Assembly: GCF_020179385.1 (NCBI RefSeq)
Contig: NZ_JAIBLJ010000007.1
Span: 114,403 to 178,402, forward strand
Direction of reading: 5' to 3'
From: Alkalihalobacillus sp. YIM B00296
GTDB lineage: Bacteria; Bacillota; Bacilli; Bacillales; Fictibacillaceae
DNA: 64,000 nt
The notes under the pieces are model-generated. The model was not told the origin of the DNA and did not search any database. It saw nothing but the letters and a program-made list of their open reading frames with translations. A program made the translations under genes and the position numbers. This document shows, piece after piece, positions 27,900 to 37,341 of this stretch; position 1 is the first letter of the stretch; each line of letters starts with the position of its first letter.

Positions 27900-28190
27900 C
27901 GAAATTCGCGACATTCCTGCGGGAAAGGCGAGCCAGGCGAGACCCCACAGCGACCTACGTGACTAAGCAGGTCGCTTCCGCTTTTCTTGATGTCTAGCTC
28001 AGCGACCAGTCACTTGAATCACTTCAAACTTCCTGCGGCGGTCGACACATTGATTTACATCTAATGTGTGGGCCCACGCAGAACCGAACTTTGTTTGGTT
28101 CGAGCCCTCGTTAGTCTTCCAGTGACCTTCGTGACTTTACGGGTCGCTTCCGCTTTTCTTTCGCCCGTGGAAAGGGAGTGAATTCGCAAA
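27900..28190. repeat. Expanded GC-rich dyad element between rpmB and spoVM
   Basis: The outer ends (27902-27944 and 28165-28188) match the two ends of the 18.0-18.1 kb element in the opposite orientation. About 215 bases of extra sequence lie inside. This interior has two 37-base direct copies (27952-27988 and 28124-28160, differing at about five positions), each able to fold (GCGACCT / AGGTCGC in the first). A central dyad, CACATT...AATGTG, lies near 28046-28069. No open reading frame of note occurs. This fills most of the gap between rpmB and spoVM. Confidence 0.8.
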
Positions 28191-28223
28191 AATCAACAAT
28201 TATATAAAAAAACCTTAAAAAAA

Positions 28224-28251
28224 CAAAAAAGCACCTGGTTGGTGCTTTTTT
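28224..28251. terminator. Terminator after spoVM
   Basis: GCACC (28231-28235) and GGTGC (28241-28245) form a short stem flanked by AAAAAA and TTTTTT. It can therefore work in either direction. It lies two bases past the spoVM stop. Confidence 0.85.
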
Positions 28252-28252
28252 G

Positions 28253-28333
28253 TTACCCTTTTTTAAATGATCCTAAGATCGCCCTGACGAATCCGCCTAA
28301 AAACTTTGGCAGTTTGATGGTATAAAATTTCAT
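28253..28333 (-). CDS. spoVM: Stage V sporulation protein SpoVM
   Basis: SpoVM is a 26-residue amphipathic helix that recognises the convex forespore membrane and anchors the SpoIVA coat basement layer. The 27-codon frame starts MKFYTIKLPKFLGG and ends LGSFKKG, with Phe3, Pro9 and Lys residues matching the B. subtilis peptide almost throughout. CCTCCTCC on the plus strand (28341-28348) gives a strong GGAGGAGG ribosome binding site. The position between thiN and rpmB is exactly that of B. subtilis. It shows directly that the organism forms spores. Confidence 0.97.
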   Translation of the reverse strand: MKFYTIKLPKFLGGFVRAILGSFKKG

Positions 28334-28409
28334 GATTCCGCCTCCTCCAACGTTAGTTTCCGGAAGAACCCACCTTCGGAAAATTAACATTCTATTTAAG
28401 TATATTCGT

Positions 28410-29096
28410 CTACTTAGAAATAGTACCCGGAGTTTGTAATTTTTGATCTCGATCTTTGCTTCTTATCATCATAATTATGCCGTCATCAAATGAATAAGTA
28501 CCTTTTTTTGTTACAAGCTCATTTGAAATGCAAAGGGTGGATCCCCATTCTATCATTGCAGCCTCTAATGGATAACGAAAGCCCACAAGTGTTACACCCG
28601 ATACGAGCGGGGAAAATGGAATGAAAGAAACATACGGAAATTCATGAATGGCTTCAATTGTATAGGACCCCGGACTTCTCATAACGATGATGTTATCCCG
28701 GTCTACAACCTCGACCTCTATCTTTTGTTCTATACCCAATTTCAGGAGTTGGATATTGATTATTTCATGATCCAAACGCCCGCCAGTCGCACCATATAAA
28801 ATGATTTTTTCTGGCCTCTTCTCTATCGCCCATCTGATCGCCAATTCCAGATCCGTCATGTCTTTTTCACGATCGAACGTATAGAGATCCATTCGTTTTT
28901 CTTGAAGTCTGGCAACTTCTTCACTTGAAATGGAGTCGAAGTCACCGAAGGCGGCAATTGGCTTTATATCTCTTCTCTGAAGATAAAGAACCCCCTCATC
29001 TACCCCGACAAAATACGCATCATCCATTTCGAACCGATCGGGCAGAAGATATTCCGGTCCTCCAGAAACTAAACAAATCGTCTTCAATACGGTCAC
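28410..29096 (-). CDS. thiN: Thiamine pyrophosphokinase
   Basis: ThiN transfers pyrophosphate from ATP to thiamine, giving thiamine pyrophosphate directly from salvaged vitamin. The 228 residues contain FVGVDEGVLYL, AAFGDFDSIS, REKDMTDLELAIRWA and LYGATGGRLDHEIINIQLL, the catalytic-domain signatures; the C-terminal part is the thiamine-binding domain. The start is GTG with GGAG upstream. It begins only 15 bases after the stop of a short thiT-like gene that lies under a TPP riboswitch, so thiN is presumably repressed by its own product. Confidence 0.96.
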   Translation of the reverse strand: MTVLKTICLVSGGPEYLLPDRFEMDDAYFVGVDEGVLYLQRRDIKPIAAFGDFDSISSEEVARLQEKRMDLYTFDREKDMTDLELAIRWAIEKRPEKIILYGATGGRLDHEIINIQLLKLGIEQKIEVEVVDRDNIIVMRSPGSYTIEAIHEFPYVSFIPFSPLVSGVTLVGFRYPLEAAMIEWGSTLCISNELVTKKGTYSFDDGIIMMIRSKDRDQKLQTPGTISK

Positions 29097-29111
29097 ACTC
29101 CATGAACTAAC

Positions 29112-29291
29112 TTAGGCGCTGTTTTTCGATAATAGGGCAAGTAATACGACAGTCAGGATGAAGGTCGGAACGATTTCAAGTGAAACGGAACCTCCGAAAG
29201 CCCAAGGCCCGCTTAATTTTATAAATCCTAAAATAATACCGAGAGCTGACATGATCGCAATCTCAGCAATCATCAACATGCGATTATTCAT
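29112..29291 (-). pseudogene. thiT: Internally deleted ThiT-like thiamine transporter (59 residues)
   Basis: The frame encodes 59 residues beginning MNNRMLMIAEIAIMSALG and containing GPWAFGGSVSLEIVPTFI. The N-terminal two-thirds matches the start of ThiT/YuaJ, the thiamine-binding S component of an ECF transporter (EIAIM...A, then GGSVSxxxxPxF), normally about 190 residues with six helices. The last 18 residues (PTFILTVVLLALLSKNSA) look like the final ThiT helix, so the gene appears to be an in-frame fusion of the two ends with about 130 residues lost. It is preceded by AGGGGG and by a TPP riboswitch and is followed by thiN. It could be a relic kept as a leader for thiN or a small membrane peptide; transport function is unlikely. 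Confidence 0.72.
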
Positions 29292-29336
29292 AGACTTTTT
29301 TCCCCCTTACCATCGATGAAACCAGAACCTGCCTAC

Positions 29337-29370
29337 TAAAAAAGCAACTGCATAGGGAAACAGTTGCTCC
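29337..29370 (-). terminator. Terminator of the TPP riboswitch
   Basis: GCAACTG (29344-29350) and CAGTTGC (29361-29367) form the stem. On the minus strand it is followed by six Ts (29338-29343). It lies between the aptamer and the thiT-like gene, so it is the natural expression platform: TPP binding would favour termination. Confidence 0.88.
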
Positions 29371-29396
29371 ATCAAACCAAATTCATTTGAAAGCCA

Positions 29397-29488
29397 ACTT
29401 CCCTCCGCAGGTTTAATCCTGTTCAGGTTCTAAAGGTTCAGGAGTAATTAACTCCACTCTCAATCTCTTCAAGAGATTCCCATAGTGG
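29397..29488 (-). promoter_or_regulatory. TPP riboswitch (THI element)
   Basis: On the minus strand the conserved aptamer parts occur in order: a 5' arm CCACTATGGGA, the hairpin ATCTCTTGAAGAGAT, TGAGAG (the CUGAGA motif), GAACCTGAACAGGAT, and the 3' block CCTGCGGAGGGAAG. Helix tips and spacing fit the thiamine pyrophosphate aptamer. It controls the short thiT-like gene and thiN through the terminator downstream. Confidence 0.93.
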
Positions 29489-29520
29489 TTTCATTGCTTT
29501 ATATTTTTATTTCTGCATTA

Positions 29521-30168
29521 TTATACACCACGGATGGCCTCAATTGCATCCTTCCGGTTTTCTTTATTATAGATGGCAGATCCGGCAACGAGAACATTCG
29601 CCCCGAATTCCCTGCATAATTTGGCTGTATCTGGATTGACACCGCCATCAACTTCAATGTCGATTTCCAATCCTTTTTCCGTACAAAGATCTGAAACTTC
29701 CCTGATTTTCGGTAGAACTTGGTTTATGAAAGATTGGCCACCGAATCCAGGGTTCACAGTCATCAGCAACACAAGGTCCACATCTTCTATGACATGTTCA
29801 ATCATATTGACCGGTGAGTGGGGATTAAGGACGACTCCTGCTTTTTTACCCTGGTCCTTGATCAAATGGACTGTGCGGTGCAGATGCGGGCAAGCTTCTA
29901 CATGTACCGAAATGATATCCGCACCAGCTTCAGCGAATTCCGGAATGTATTTGTCAGGGTTTTCAATCATCAGATGGACATCCAGCGGAAGGCCCGTGAT
30001 AGGCCTTATCGCATCGACAATCAAGGGTCCAATCGTAATATTCGGTACAAAATGTCCATCCATGACATCGACATGGATATAGTCCGCTCCCCCTGCCTCA
30101 ACATCTTTTATTTCATCTCCTAAACGGGAGAAATCCGCTGAAAGGATCGATGGTGCAATTTTTATCAT
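29521..30168 (-). CDS. rpe: Ribulose-phosphate 3-epimerase
   Basis: Rpe interconverts ribulose-5-phosphate and xylulose-5-phosphate in the pentose phosphate pathway. The 215-residue TIM barrel shows [34 protein letters not shown] (metal-binding His and Asp), [19 protein letters not shown] and [10 protein letters not shown]. It lies three bases after rsgA and ends the prpC-prkC-rsgA-rpe unit. The TPP riboswitch starts just beyond its stop. Confidence 0.98.
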   Translation of the reverse strand: MIKIAPSILSADFSRLGDEIKDVEAGGADYIHVDVMDGHFVPNITIGPLIVDAIRPITGLPLDVHLMIENPDKYIPEFAEAGADIISVHVEACPHLHRTVHLIKDQGKKAGVVLNPHSPVNMIEHVIEDVDLVLLMTVNPGFGGQSFINQVLPKIREVSDLCTEKGLEIDIEVDGGVNPDTAKLCREFGANVLVAGSAIYNKENRKDAIEAIRGV

Positions 30169-30171
30169 GAC

Positions 30172-31062
30172 TTAATACCTCCGTTTTTGGTCTTTGATCT
30201 CTTGTAGAAATTGTACGTAATGGTCATAACGGAATTGGGCTATTTCGTTATTTTCCAATGCTTTTTTCACAGCACATTTCGGTTCTGATACATGGGTACA
30301 CCCTCTGAATTTACAATCCGGACGGCGATCTCTCATTTCAGGAAAGTAGATGGATAAGTCCTCTGGTACGATTTCGATGAAATCCAGTGAACTGAAGCCT
30401 GGAGTATCTGCTACAAGCCCCTCACCAAAAGGGATCAGCTCCACATGTCTTGTCGTGTGTTTCCCTCTTCCAAGATGATCAGAGATATCATTGGTTTCCA
30501 GGTTCAAATCTGGATTCAATGCATTCAACAATGTCGATTTGCCGACACCTGACTGTCCTGCAATGACTGTTACCTTATCTTCAAAAAGTTCCCTTACCTC
30601 TTCAAGCCCCCTTTGTTCCAAAGAAGAAGTTACGAGAACTTGGTAACCGATCTGACGGTAATCCTCCAACTCTTTTTCGATTTCCTTGTCATCTGACAAT
30701 AAATCAAGTTTACTAACACAAATGACCGGAAGAATCTCGTTCGCTTCAATATGGACTAAAAACCGATCCAAAAGGAGCGAGTTAAAGCTTGGCCGGCGTG
30801 CGGAAAAAATGATGAGTGCCTGGTCAATATTTGCAACAGGAGGTCTGATCAGTTCATTCTTACGTTCGAAGATTTCCAAAACATAACCGTCTGTCAGATT
30901 GGTCGATTCAAATGCCACTTCATCCCCCACAAGAGGTGTCAACTTCCGTTTTCGAAAATTCCCTCTACCTCTGCATTGATAGATTTCATTTTCTTCTTCA
31001 CTTTTCACATAATAATACCCGCTCAACGCTTTAATGATCGTTCCTTTTGGCATGCAGTCCAT
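30172..31062 (-). CDS. rsgA: Ribosome small-subunit-dependent GTPase RsgA (CpgA)
   Basis: RsgA is a circularly permuted GTPase that checks late 30S assembly. The N-terminal OB fold (to about 70) is followed by permuted GTPase motifs: SKLD (G4), GQSGVGKSTLLNAL (G1) and DTPGF (G3). A C-terminal zinc knuckle has CKFRGCTHVSEPKCAV. The start used (MDCMPKG) lies five bases after GGAG and overlaps the prkC stop; MPKGTIIKAL three codons in is the alternative. In B. subtilis the homologue is a substrate of PrkC, encoded just upstream. Confidence 0.96.
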   Translation of the reverse strand: MDCMPKGTIIKALSGYYYVKSEEENEIYQCRGRGNFRKRKLTPLVGDEVAFESTNLTDGYVLEIFERKNELIRPPVANIDQALIIFSARRPSFNSLLLDRFLVHIEANEILPVICVSKLDLLSDDKEIEKELEDYRQIGYQVLVTSSLEQRGLEEVRELFEDKVTVIAGQSGVGKSTLLNALNPDLNLETNDISDHLGRGKHTTRHVELIPFGEGLVADTPGFSSLDFIEIVPEDLSIYFPEMRDRRPDCKFRGCTHVSEPKCAVKKALENNEIAQFRYDHYVQFLQEIKDQKRRY

Positions 31063-33111
31063 CTACTCTCCATTCTGAAAGTTTTTCGCTTCTTCATACG
31101 TAAACGATTCATTATAATACTCTTCATCGTCCACATAGACTTTGTAGCTACCTTCACCGTTATACTTTATGGTCAATGGGATTTCGAACATTTCTGTTTC
31201 AGAGATTTCTTTATCGACGATCGTCCGCTCTCCGTTCGCGTCATTGGTCACGATCCGGACCTGTTTCGGTTCTTTCTGTTTTTCCTGTTTATCCTCTTTA
31301 TCTTTATTTTTGTTGTCGTTGCCATTGCCATCTCCACTACCAGTATCTTCTTCACTGAATTCGATCTCCACCATATCTTTGATGGTGACTGGCTCTGGTA
31401 CCCCTTTTGAAACGGTCACGGTAATTTCGTCCCCAGCCCTCACTGTTTCACCCGGGTTCGGATTCGTCCTTATGATGTTTCCATCATCAACATCTTCTGA
31501 ATGTTCACGTTCTTCAGCTTCTTTTAATTTAAGCCCATTCTCATTTGCATACGTTTTTGCTTCTTCAAGTGACTTTCCGGTCAGGTCAGCAAGTTCAAAT
31601 GGAGGAGGCCCGCTGCTGACATATAAAATCAAAACTTCTTGGCCAGGCACGACCTTTTCTCCTGCTTCCGGAATTTGTTCGATGATCTGTCCAGCAGGTA
31701 CGTCTTCACTGCTTCTTGTTGGATAATCGACCCGTTTGAAAAGATCCTCTACATTCGACCGCTTCACATCATCTTCTTCTTTGCCAACATAGTTCTCTAC
31801 TTCAAATTTCTCAGGGCCTGAACTAACAATCAATTTCACCGTCTGATTTTCCTTAACGGCTGTTCCTGGTGTCGGGGTTTGCTTGATGACATGCCCTTCT
31901 TCCACCTCGGAGCTTGGCTGCTCCTCTTTTTCTGAATTAAGCCCAGCATCCTTTATTTTCTCGTAAGCTGTGGTATAAGGTTGATTGATGACATCCGGTA
32001 CAGGGACATCCTTTGTCTGGAATATTTCAGGCCACAAGGTGATCGCCCCGACACCAGCGATCCCTAAAAGAAGAAATATCATCAAAATGATAGCAACCCA
32101 ATTTTTCTTTTTCTTCTTCTCTTTCTTTCCTTTTTTATCTTTCTTATTCTTCCCGCTTTTTTTCTCTGCTTCTTCATCTATGATTGGAGCAACTGGTACA
32201 GTTTTCATTTGCTCTGTTATATTTCCAATCGGAGTCAGTACCTTTGTCGCTTCTTCATCTCCATCAAATGAGTGTTTCGGTTCATCGACTCGATCGGGAT
32301 CAAGTGCAGTGCTTAAATCTTCTTCCATCGCCTGGACATTTTCAAATCGCTCATTCGGATTTTTGGCCATGGCCTTCAATATGATATTCTCAATGCTCTG
32401 TGGTATATCCGGATTGATCAACTTTGGTTCTGGAAATTTTTCTTGAAGATGTTTCAATGCTACAGAAACAGCTGATTCACCTGAAAATGGTAGTCTGCCA
32501 GTCACCATTTCATAGAGAACTACACCTAATGAGTAAATATCGGACTTGTTATTGGCAATACCACCTCTTGCTTGTTCTGGTGAGAAGTAATGGACACTGC
32601 CCAATACAGAGTGCGTGTGGGTAATCGTTGCTGACGTTGCTGCTAATGCAATGCCGAAATCTGTTACTTTAGCATCTCCATTCTCATCTATTAAAATATT
32701 ATGAGGCTTGATATCCCTGTGTACGATGTGATGTTCATGGGCATGTGCGATCGCAGAGGAGATCTGTTTCATGATTTCAACAGCCCGGTCCGGTGATAAT
32801 GGACCTTTTTCCCGTATGATCTGTTTCAATGTCTTACCTTTCACATACTCCATGACGATGAAATAAATCTGTTCTTCTTCTCCGACATCGACGATATTGA
32901 CGACATTCGGATGATTCAGACTCGTCGCTGATTCCGCTTCACGTCGAAAACGCCTGATGAAGTCCTCATCAGTCGAGTATTCTGAACGCAATACTTTCAC
33001 AGCGACGATCCGATCGAGTATCAAGTCTTCCGCTTTATAGACCACAGCCATACCGCCATCACCAATGATCTCTAGGATCTTGTATCGAGCACTGATACGT
33101 CTTCCGATCAT
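31063..33111 (-). CDS. prkC: Ser/Thr protein kinase PrkC with PASTA repeats
   Basis: PrkC is a membrane kinase that senses peptidoglycan fragments and is linked to spore germination and stationary-phase control. The 682 residues comprise a Hanks-type kinase domain (GDGGMAVVYKAED, VAVKV with Lys39, HRDIKPHNIL, DFGIA). A Lys-rich juxtamembrane stretch, one transmembrane helix (about 340-362) and three PASTA repeats starting near VPDVINQPYTTA, VENYVGKEED and LADLTGKSLEEA follow. An acidic linker and a terminal beta domain end the protein. It overlaps prpC by four bases: kinase and phosphatase are made together. Confidence 0.97.
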   Translation of the reverse strand: MIGRRISARYKILEIIGDGGMAVVYKAEDLILDRIVAVKVLRSEYSTDEDFIRRFRREAESATSLNHPNVVNIVDVGEEEQIYFIVMEYVKGKTLKQIIREKGPLSPDRAVEIMKQISSAIAHAHEHHIVHRDIKPHNILIDENGDAKVTDFGIALAATSATITHTHSVLGSVHYFSPEQARGGIANNKSDIYSLGVVLYEMVTGRLPFSGESAVSVALKHLQEKFPEPKLINPDIPQSIENIILKAMAKNPNERFENVQAMEEDLSTALDPDRVDEPKHSFDGDEEATKVLTPIGNITEQMKTVPVAPIIDEEAEKKSGKNKKDKKGKKEKKKKKNWVAIILMIFLLLGIAGVGAITLWPEIFQTKDVPVPDVINQPYTTAYEKIKDAGLNSEKEEQPSSEVEEGHVIKQTPTPGTAVKENQTVKLIVSSGPEKFEVENYVGKEEDDVKRSNVEDLFKRVDYPTRSSEDVPAGQIIEQIPEAGEKVVPGQEVLILYVSSGPPPFELADLTGKSLEEAKTYANENGLKLKEAEEREHSEDVDDGNIIRTNPNPGETVRAGDEITVTVSKGVPEPVTIKDMVEIEFSEEDTGSGDGNGNDNKNKDKEDKQEKQKEPKQVRIVTNDANGERTIVDKEISETEMFEIPLTIKYNGEGSYKVYVDDEEYYNESFTYEEAKNFQNGE

Positions 33112-33863
33112 TTGGCCACACCTTCTTTTGGCCCAACCTCATTAGCTAAGAGAATAATGGTGATGTTATCTTCCCCGCCAGCATCATTTGCCATCTTGAC
33201 CAAGAGGTTCGCTTTATCGTCTAAGGACCCATCGTCAGTCATAACTTCCAGTATCAAGTTTGCCGGAACTTTATTAGAAAGACCATCTGAACAAATAAGA
33301 AGATAATCTCCGGGATTCCATGAGTAATTCAGATTATCGACCCTCACATTCGGGTCTGTACCAACTGACCTCATGACAACATGTTTTCTCGGATGGTATT
33401 CTGCCTCTTCATCCGTGATTTGTCCTGATTTCACAAGTTCATTGACCAGGGTATGGTCCTCCGTAAGCATTCTGATTGATTGATTGTGTATATGATAACA
33501 ACGACTGTCTCCGACATGACCTAAGGAAACTTCCTCTTCCGTCGCTCTAAGCAAGATCACAGTCGTACCCATACCGTGACACTCTGGGTGCTCATTAGCA
33601 TACGTATAAATACTTGAGTTGGCCTCCTCGATCAATGATTGAATCACATTCGCTGTTTCAACCTTTTCGTTTATGTATGTATCAAGATGATCCTTGATGT
33701 AGTTGACTGCCATCTGGCTGGCAACATCTCCAGCATTATGCCCTCCCATCCCATCGGCAACAACAGCGAAAACATCCGAGGCAGAGACTTGGATCACTGC
33801 CCCGCTGTCTTCGTTATGGGAACGAACTTTACCTTGATCAGTTTGAAAAGATGCCTTCAACAA
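33108..33863 (-). CDS. prpC: PPM-type Ser/Thr phosphatase PrpC
   Basis: PrpC reverses PrkC phosphorylation. The 251-residue PP2C-type domain has RSHNEDSGAV, VADGMGGHNAGDVAS, GHVGDSRCY, CSDGLSNKV and GGEDNITIILL, including the metal-binding aspartates. AGGTAG-like sequence lies before the ATG. It follows rlmN by six bases and overlaps prkC. Confidence 0.97.
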   Translation of the reverse strand: MLKASFQTDQGKVRSHNEDSGAVIQVSASDVFAVVADGMGGHNAGDVASQMAVNYIKDHLDTYINEKVETANVIQSLIEEANSSIYTYANEHPECHGMGTTVILLRATEEEVSLGHVGDSRCYHIHNQSIRMLTEDHTLVNELVKSGQITDEEAEYHPRKHVVMRSVGTDPNVRVDNLNYSWNPGDYLLICSDGLSNKVPANLILEVMTDDGSLDDKANLLVKMANDAGGEDNITIILLANEVGPKEGVAK

Positions 33864-33869
33864 CCTACT

Positions 33870-34955
33870 TCACCTCGTTTCGTCCTTACGCTCCTTGGCA
33901 CGCAACTGACCACAGGCAGCGTCGATATCATGACCCTGCTCCCGGCGAATGGTAACATTCACACCGCGCTCTTTTAACGTGCTCTCAAATTTGAAAATTT
34001 GATTTTTAGGAGTACGGACGTAATCTCTCTCTGGTACATAGTTTACAGGAATCAAGTTGACATGACACTTTATATCATGGATCAGATCGGCCAGAAGTTC
34101 AGCGTGTTCTACCTGATCATTGACACCTCCAAACAATCCGTATTCAAATGTGACACGCCGCCCTGTCTTCCGGATATAATAACGAATGGAATCCATCAGA
34201 TCATCAAGGGGATACATACGGTTCACCGGCATGAGTCGACTACGGATTTCTGTTGTGGGGGCGTGAAGGGAAAGCGCAAAATTGATCTGCATACCTTCAT
34301 CAGCAAAATCATAGATTTTCGGCACCACACCACTCGTAGAAACCGTAATATGGCGTGCTCCGATATTCAATCCTTCATCGTGGTTGATTATTTTCAGAAA
34401 AGAAATCAATTCTTCGTAATTATCGAAAGGTTCCCCAATCCCCATAATGACGACAGAGCTGACCCGTTCATCCGTCTCATCCATCGCTCGTTGAACTTCC
34501 AATACTTGCGCAACGATTTCTCCAGCCTTCAAGTTACGTTTCAGACCACCCAGCGTCGAGGCACAGAAGGTACAGCCTAACCGGCAACCGACTTGAGTTG
34601 TTACACAGACACTGTTTCCATACTCATGTCTCATCAGCACGGTTTCTATTGAATATCCATCTTCAAGTTCAAAAAGAAACTTGATTGTCCCATCCTTCGA
34701 TTCTTGCCGGACGACTTGCTTTAAGGGAGTGATTACAAAAGCGTTATCCAGCTTTTGACGCAGATCCTTCGATAGGTTCGTCATCTCTGCAAATGAAGCC
34801 ACCCTTTTTTCGTAAAGCCATTCATAAATTTGCTTGGCACGAAACGATGGTTCACCGGCTTGTTTCAGCCAATCCAGAAGATCTTCGTATTTCAATGAAA
34901 ATACGGAAGTCCCTACGTTCGGATTGGTTTGTTTTTCCGTCAACGGTTTCAACAT
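33870..34955 (-). CDS. rlmN: 23S rRNA/tRNA adenine-C2 methyltransferase RlmN
   Basis: RlmN is a radical-SAM enzyme that methylates C2 of A2503 in 23S rRNA and A37 in some tRNAs. The 361 residues have an N-terminal accessory domain and the cluster motif [15 protein letters not shown] (CxxxCxxC). [18 protein letters not shown] and [15 protein letters not shown] follow, with the C-terminal catalytic cysteine in AACGQL. It overlaps the end of rsmB by seven bases. Confidence 0.98.
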   Translation of the reverse strand: MLKPLTEKQTNPNVGTSVFSLKYEDLLDWLKQAGEPSFRAKQIYEWLYEKRVASFAEMTNLSKDLRQKLDNAFVITPLKQVVRQESKDGTIKFLFELEDGYSIETVLMRHEYGNSVCVTTQVGCRLGCTFCASTLGGLKRNLKAGEIVAQVLEVQRAMDETDERVSSVVIMGIGEPFDNYEELISFLKIINHDEGLNIGARHITVSTSGVVPKIYDFADEGMQINFALSLHAPTTEIRSRLMPVNRMYPLDDLMDSIRYYIRKTGRRVTFEYGLFGGVNDQVEHAELLADLIHDIKCHVNLIPVNYVPERDYVRTPKNQIFKFESTLKERGVNVTIRREQGHDIDAACGQLRAKERKDETR

Positions 34956-36322
34956 GTTCCATCACCGCCTTTTCTAGAAGTTTTCCTTAAACATGCAATA
35001 TAAAATCCGTCACTATTGAAATATTGCGGAAGAATCTGAAGTTCATCTTTTGTTTCTGAAATGTAAGGTTTTACAGTAGCTGGCATCCTCGAAGACAATG
35101 CTCCGTCCCATTCGAATTCAGGATGGCGGTCTAGAAACCGTACAACCTGGCTGTTATTTTCCTCTGATTCTATTGTACATGTACTGTAAACCAATAATCC
35201 ACCAATTTTAAGGACACGGGAAACGGATTCCAATAATTCCTCCTGGACTTTTTGGATCCGTTCAATATCTTCAGGTTTCTTTCCCCATTTGATATCGGGC
35301 TTTCTGCGAATGACACCGAAACCTGTGCAAGGGGCATCCAAAAGCACCCGATCAAAGGTTTCTTCCTTGAATAATTTAACGGCCTTCCTAGTATCCATCG
35401 CGATCGTTTCTATATTCGTCAAGCCGAGCCGTTCCACCTGCTGTTCAATGAGCTTGACTTTATGCTCATGCAAGTCAATCGCAGTTATTTCCCCTTGATT
35501 GTCCATCCTTTCAGCAAGGTGAGTCGTTTTCCCCCCCGGTGCGGCACAGGCATCCAAAATGCGATCACCTGGTTGGGGATCAAGGGCATAGCCTACAAGC
35601 ATAGAGCTTTCATCTTGAATCGTCAGAGCTCCCGACTTATAAACATCAGATTCATGAAGATTCCCTGATATAATCCGTACCCCATCAGGCACCAACTTGC
35701 TTGGTTCCGCGTTTACGGATTCATCTTTCAACCGTTCGATGGCATCCTTGACAGAAAGTTTAAGGCGGTTGACCCTGGCAGTTACTGTCGGTGGTGTATT
35801 ATTGATCGTACACATTTCCCGTGTCCGTTCATTTCCAAACTGATCAATCCAACGGTTAACCAGCCATTCAGGATGGCTGTACTCAATCGCTAATTTTAAC
35901 CTTTTATCCGGAATTGATGAAACACCAGGGATCCCTTTTCGCTGTACATTCCTAAGTACACCATTGACAAATCCAGAGATACCCTTGTGCCCTCTCTTCT
36001 TTGCGATCACAACTGCTTCATTGATGATGGCATGATCAGGGACACGGTCCAGGTACACCATTTGATAAACGGATAGCCGCAAAAGGACCAGCACCCAGTC
36101 TTCAAGCTTGTTCAATGGTTTCTTAATGAAACCTTTCAAGTAATAATCAAGTGTATTCTTCCGTTGAAGGGTGCCGTATACGATTTCAGTCAAAAGGGCT
36201 GCATCTTTGCCTGAAAGGTTGTTTTTCTTGATCGCTTGGTTCAATAATAGGTTGCTGTAAGCTTGAGACCGGTCTATTTTCAATAACAGGTCCGTCGCAA
36301 CTTCCCGAACATTTTTCATCAT
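34949..36322 (-). CDS. rsmB: 16S rRNA cytosine-967 C5-methyltransferase RsmB
   Basis: RsmB (Sun/Fmu) methylates C967 of 16S rRNA. The 457 residues have an N-terminal NusB-like domain ([22 protein letters not shown]) and a C-terminal SAM methyltransferase domain. The latter holds [33 protein letters not shown] and the nucleophile motif [13 protein letters not shown]. Start is one of two adjacent ATG codons. It touches the fmt stop. Confidence 0.97.
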   Translation of the reverse strand: MMKNVREVATDLLLKIDRSQAYSNLLLNQAIKKNNLSGKDAALLTEIVYGTLQRKNTLDYYLKGFIKKPLNKLEDWVLVLLRLSVYQMVYLDRVPDHAIINEAVVIAKKRGHKGISGFVNGVLRNVQRKGIPGVSSIPDKRLKLAIEYSHPEWLVNRWIDQFGNERTREMCTINNTPPTVTARVNRLKLSVKDAIERLKDESVNAEPSKLVPDGVRIISGNLHESDVYKSGALTIQDESSMLVGYALDPQPGDRILDACAAPGGKTTHLAERMDNQGEITAIDLHEHKVKLIEQQVERLGLTNIETIAMDTRKAVKLFKEETFDRVLLDAPCTGFGVIRRKPDIKWGKKPEDIERIQKVQEELLESVSRVLKIGGLLVYSTCTIESEENNSQVVRFLDRHPEFEWDGALSSRMPATVKPYISETKDELQILPQYFNSDGFYIACLRKTSRKGGDGTC

Positions 36323-37251
36323 TATTCACCGAATTTCATTTCTGTATTAAGCTGAGCTCCAGCAAGATATTGGGCGGCATCCATCTGTTTCCTGCCTGCG
36401 GGCTGCAGCTCTGTGATCCTTATTGCTGTTTGGTTTCCAGTTCCAACTAGAATTCCTTTATTATCAAAAGCTAGAATTTGGCCAGGTTCACCGTTTTGTT
36501 CAACGTTTTCTTTTCGTCCCCACCAGATCTTTATATTCTTGCCCTCAAGCGTAGTGTAAGCCACTGGCCATGGATTCAGCCCTCTGATCTGGTTATAGAT
36601 GTCTTCTCCGTCCGCTTTCCAGTCAATTTTTTCCATTTCCCTTGAAATATTTGGAGCATACGTGACTTTTGATTCGTCTTGAGAAATACGTTGTAATTCA
36701 TCATTCACAAGCATCGGAATTGTATCGCCAAGCAATTCTGCTCCTGCCTCGCTCAACTTATCATGAAGGCTTCCGACATTGTCATCCTCTTCAATTGTCA
36801 CCGTAACTTGACTTAGCATATCACCTGCATCCAACTTTTCCACCATATACATGATTGTGATGCCTGTCTCTTTTTTGCCATCAATGATCGCTTTGTGGAT
36901 TGGCGCGCCTCCGCGATATTCAGGAAGTAGAGATGCATGCACGTTTATACAACCCAGTCGAGGATAAGTCAGCAATTCACTGGGTAAAATTTGTCCGTAT
37001 GCTGCCGTTATGATGAGATCGGGTTCGTACTTCAAGATTTCTTCATACTCCACCCTCACCTTCTCCGGTTGTAAAACAGAGATTTCATGTCGCAGCGCCT
37101 CCCGCTTTACAGGAGGCGGCGTAATTACCCTCTTCCGTCCGACCGGCTTGTCCGGTTGTGTAACGACAGCAACGACTTCATAACCATCTCTGATGATCCT
37201 TTTCAAAACCGGGACTGAAAAATCTGGAGTTCCCATAAACACGACTTTCAT
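36322..37251 (-). CDS. fmt: Methionyl-tRNA formyltransferase
   Basis: Fmt formylates initiator Met-tRNA with 10-formyl-tetrahydrofolate. The 309 residues include [12 protein letters not shown], the catalytic region [23 protein letters not shown] (His and nearby Asn), and [18 protein letters not shown]; a C-terminal tRNA-binding domain follows. In B. subtilis the deformylase gene def lies between priA and fmt. Here that space (37252-37341) holds no gene, so the deformylase must be supplied from elsewhere. Confidence 0.97.
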   Translation of the reverse strand: MKVVFMGTPDFSVPVLKRIIRDGYEVVAVVTQPDKPVGRKRVITPPPVKREALRHEISVLQPEKVRVEYEEILKYEPDLIITAAYGQILPSELLTYPRLGCINVHASLLPEYRGGAPIHKAIIDGKKETGITIMYMVEKLDAGDMLSQVTVTIEEDDNVGSLHDKLSEAGAELLGDTIPMLVNDELQRISQDESKVTYAPNISREMEKIDWKADGEDIYNQIRGLNPWPVAYTTLEGKNIKIWWGRKENVEQNGEPGQILAFDNKGILVGTGNQTAIRITELQPAGRKQMDAAQYLAGAQLNTEMKFGE

Positions 37252-37341
37252 ATCATCACCTATCTTATTTATCTATATTAAGAAATGCAGTGCCTCTACC
37301 AGCTGTCAGAACTGATTCCGGAATTTTGAACTTTCATCTCA

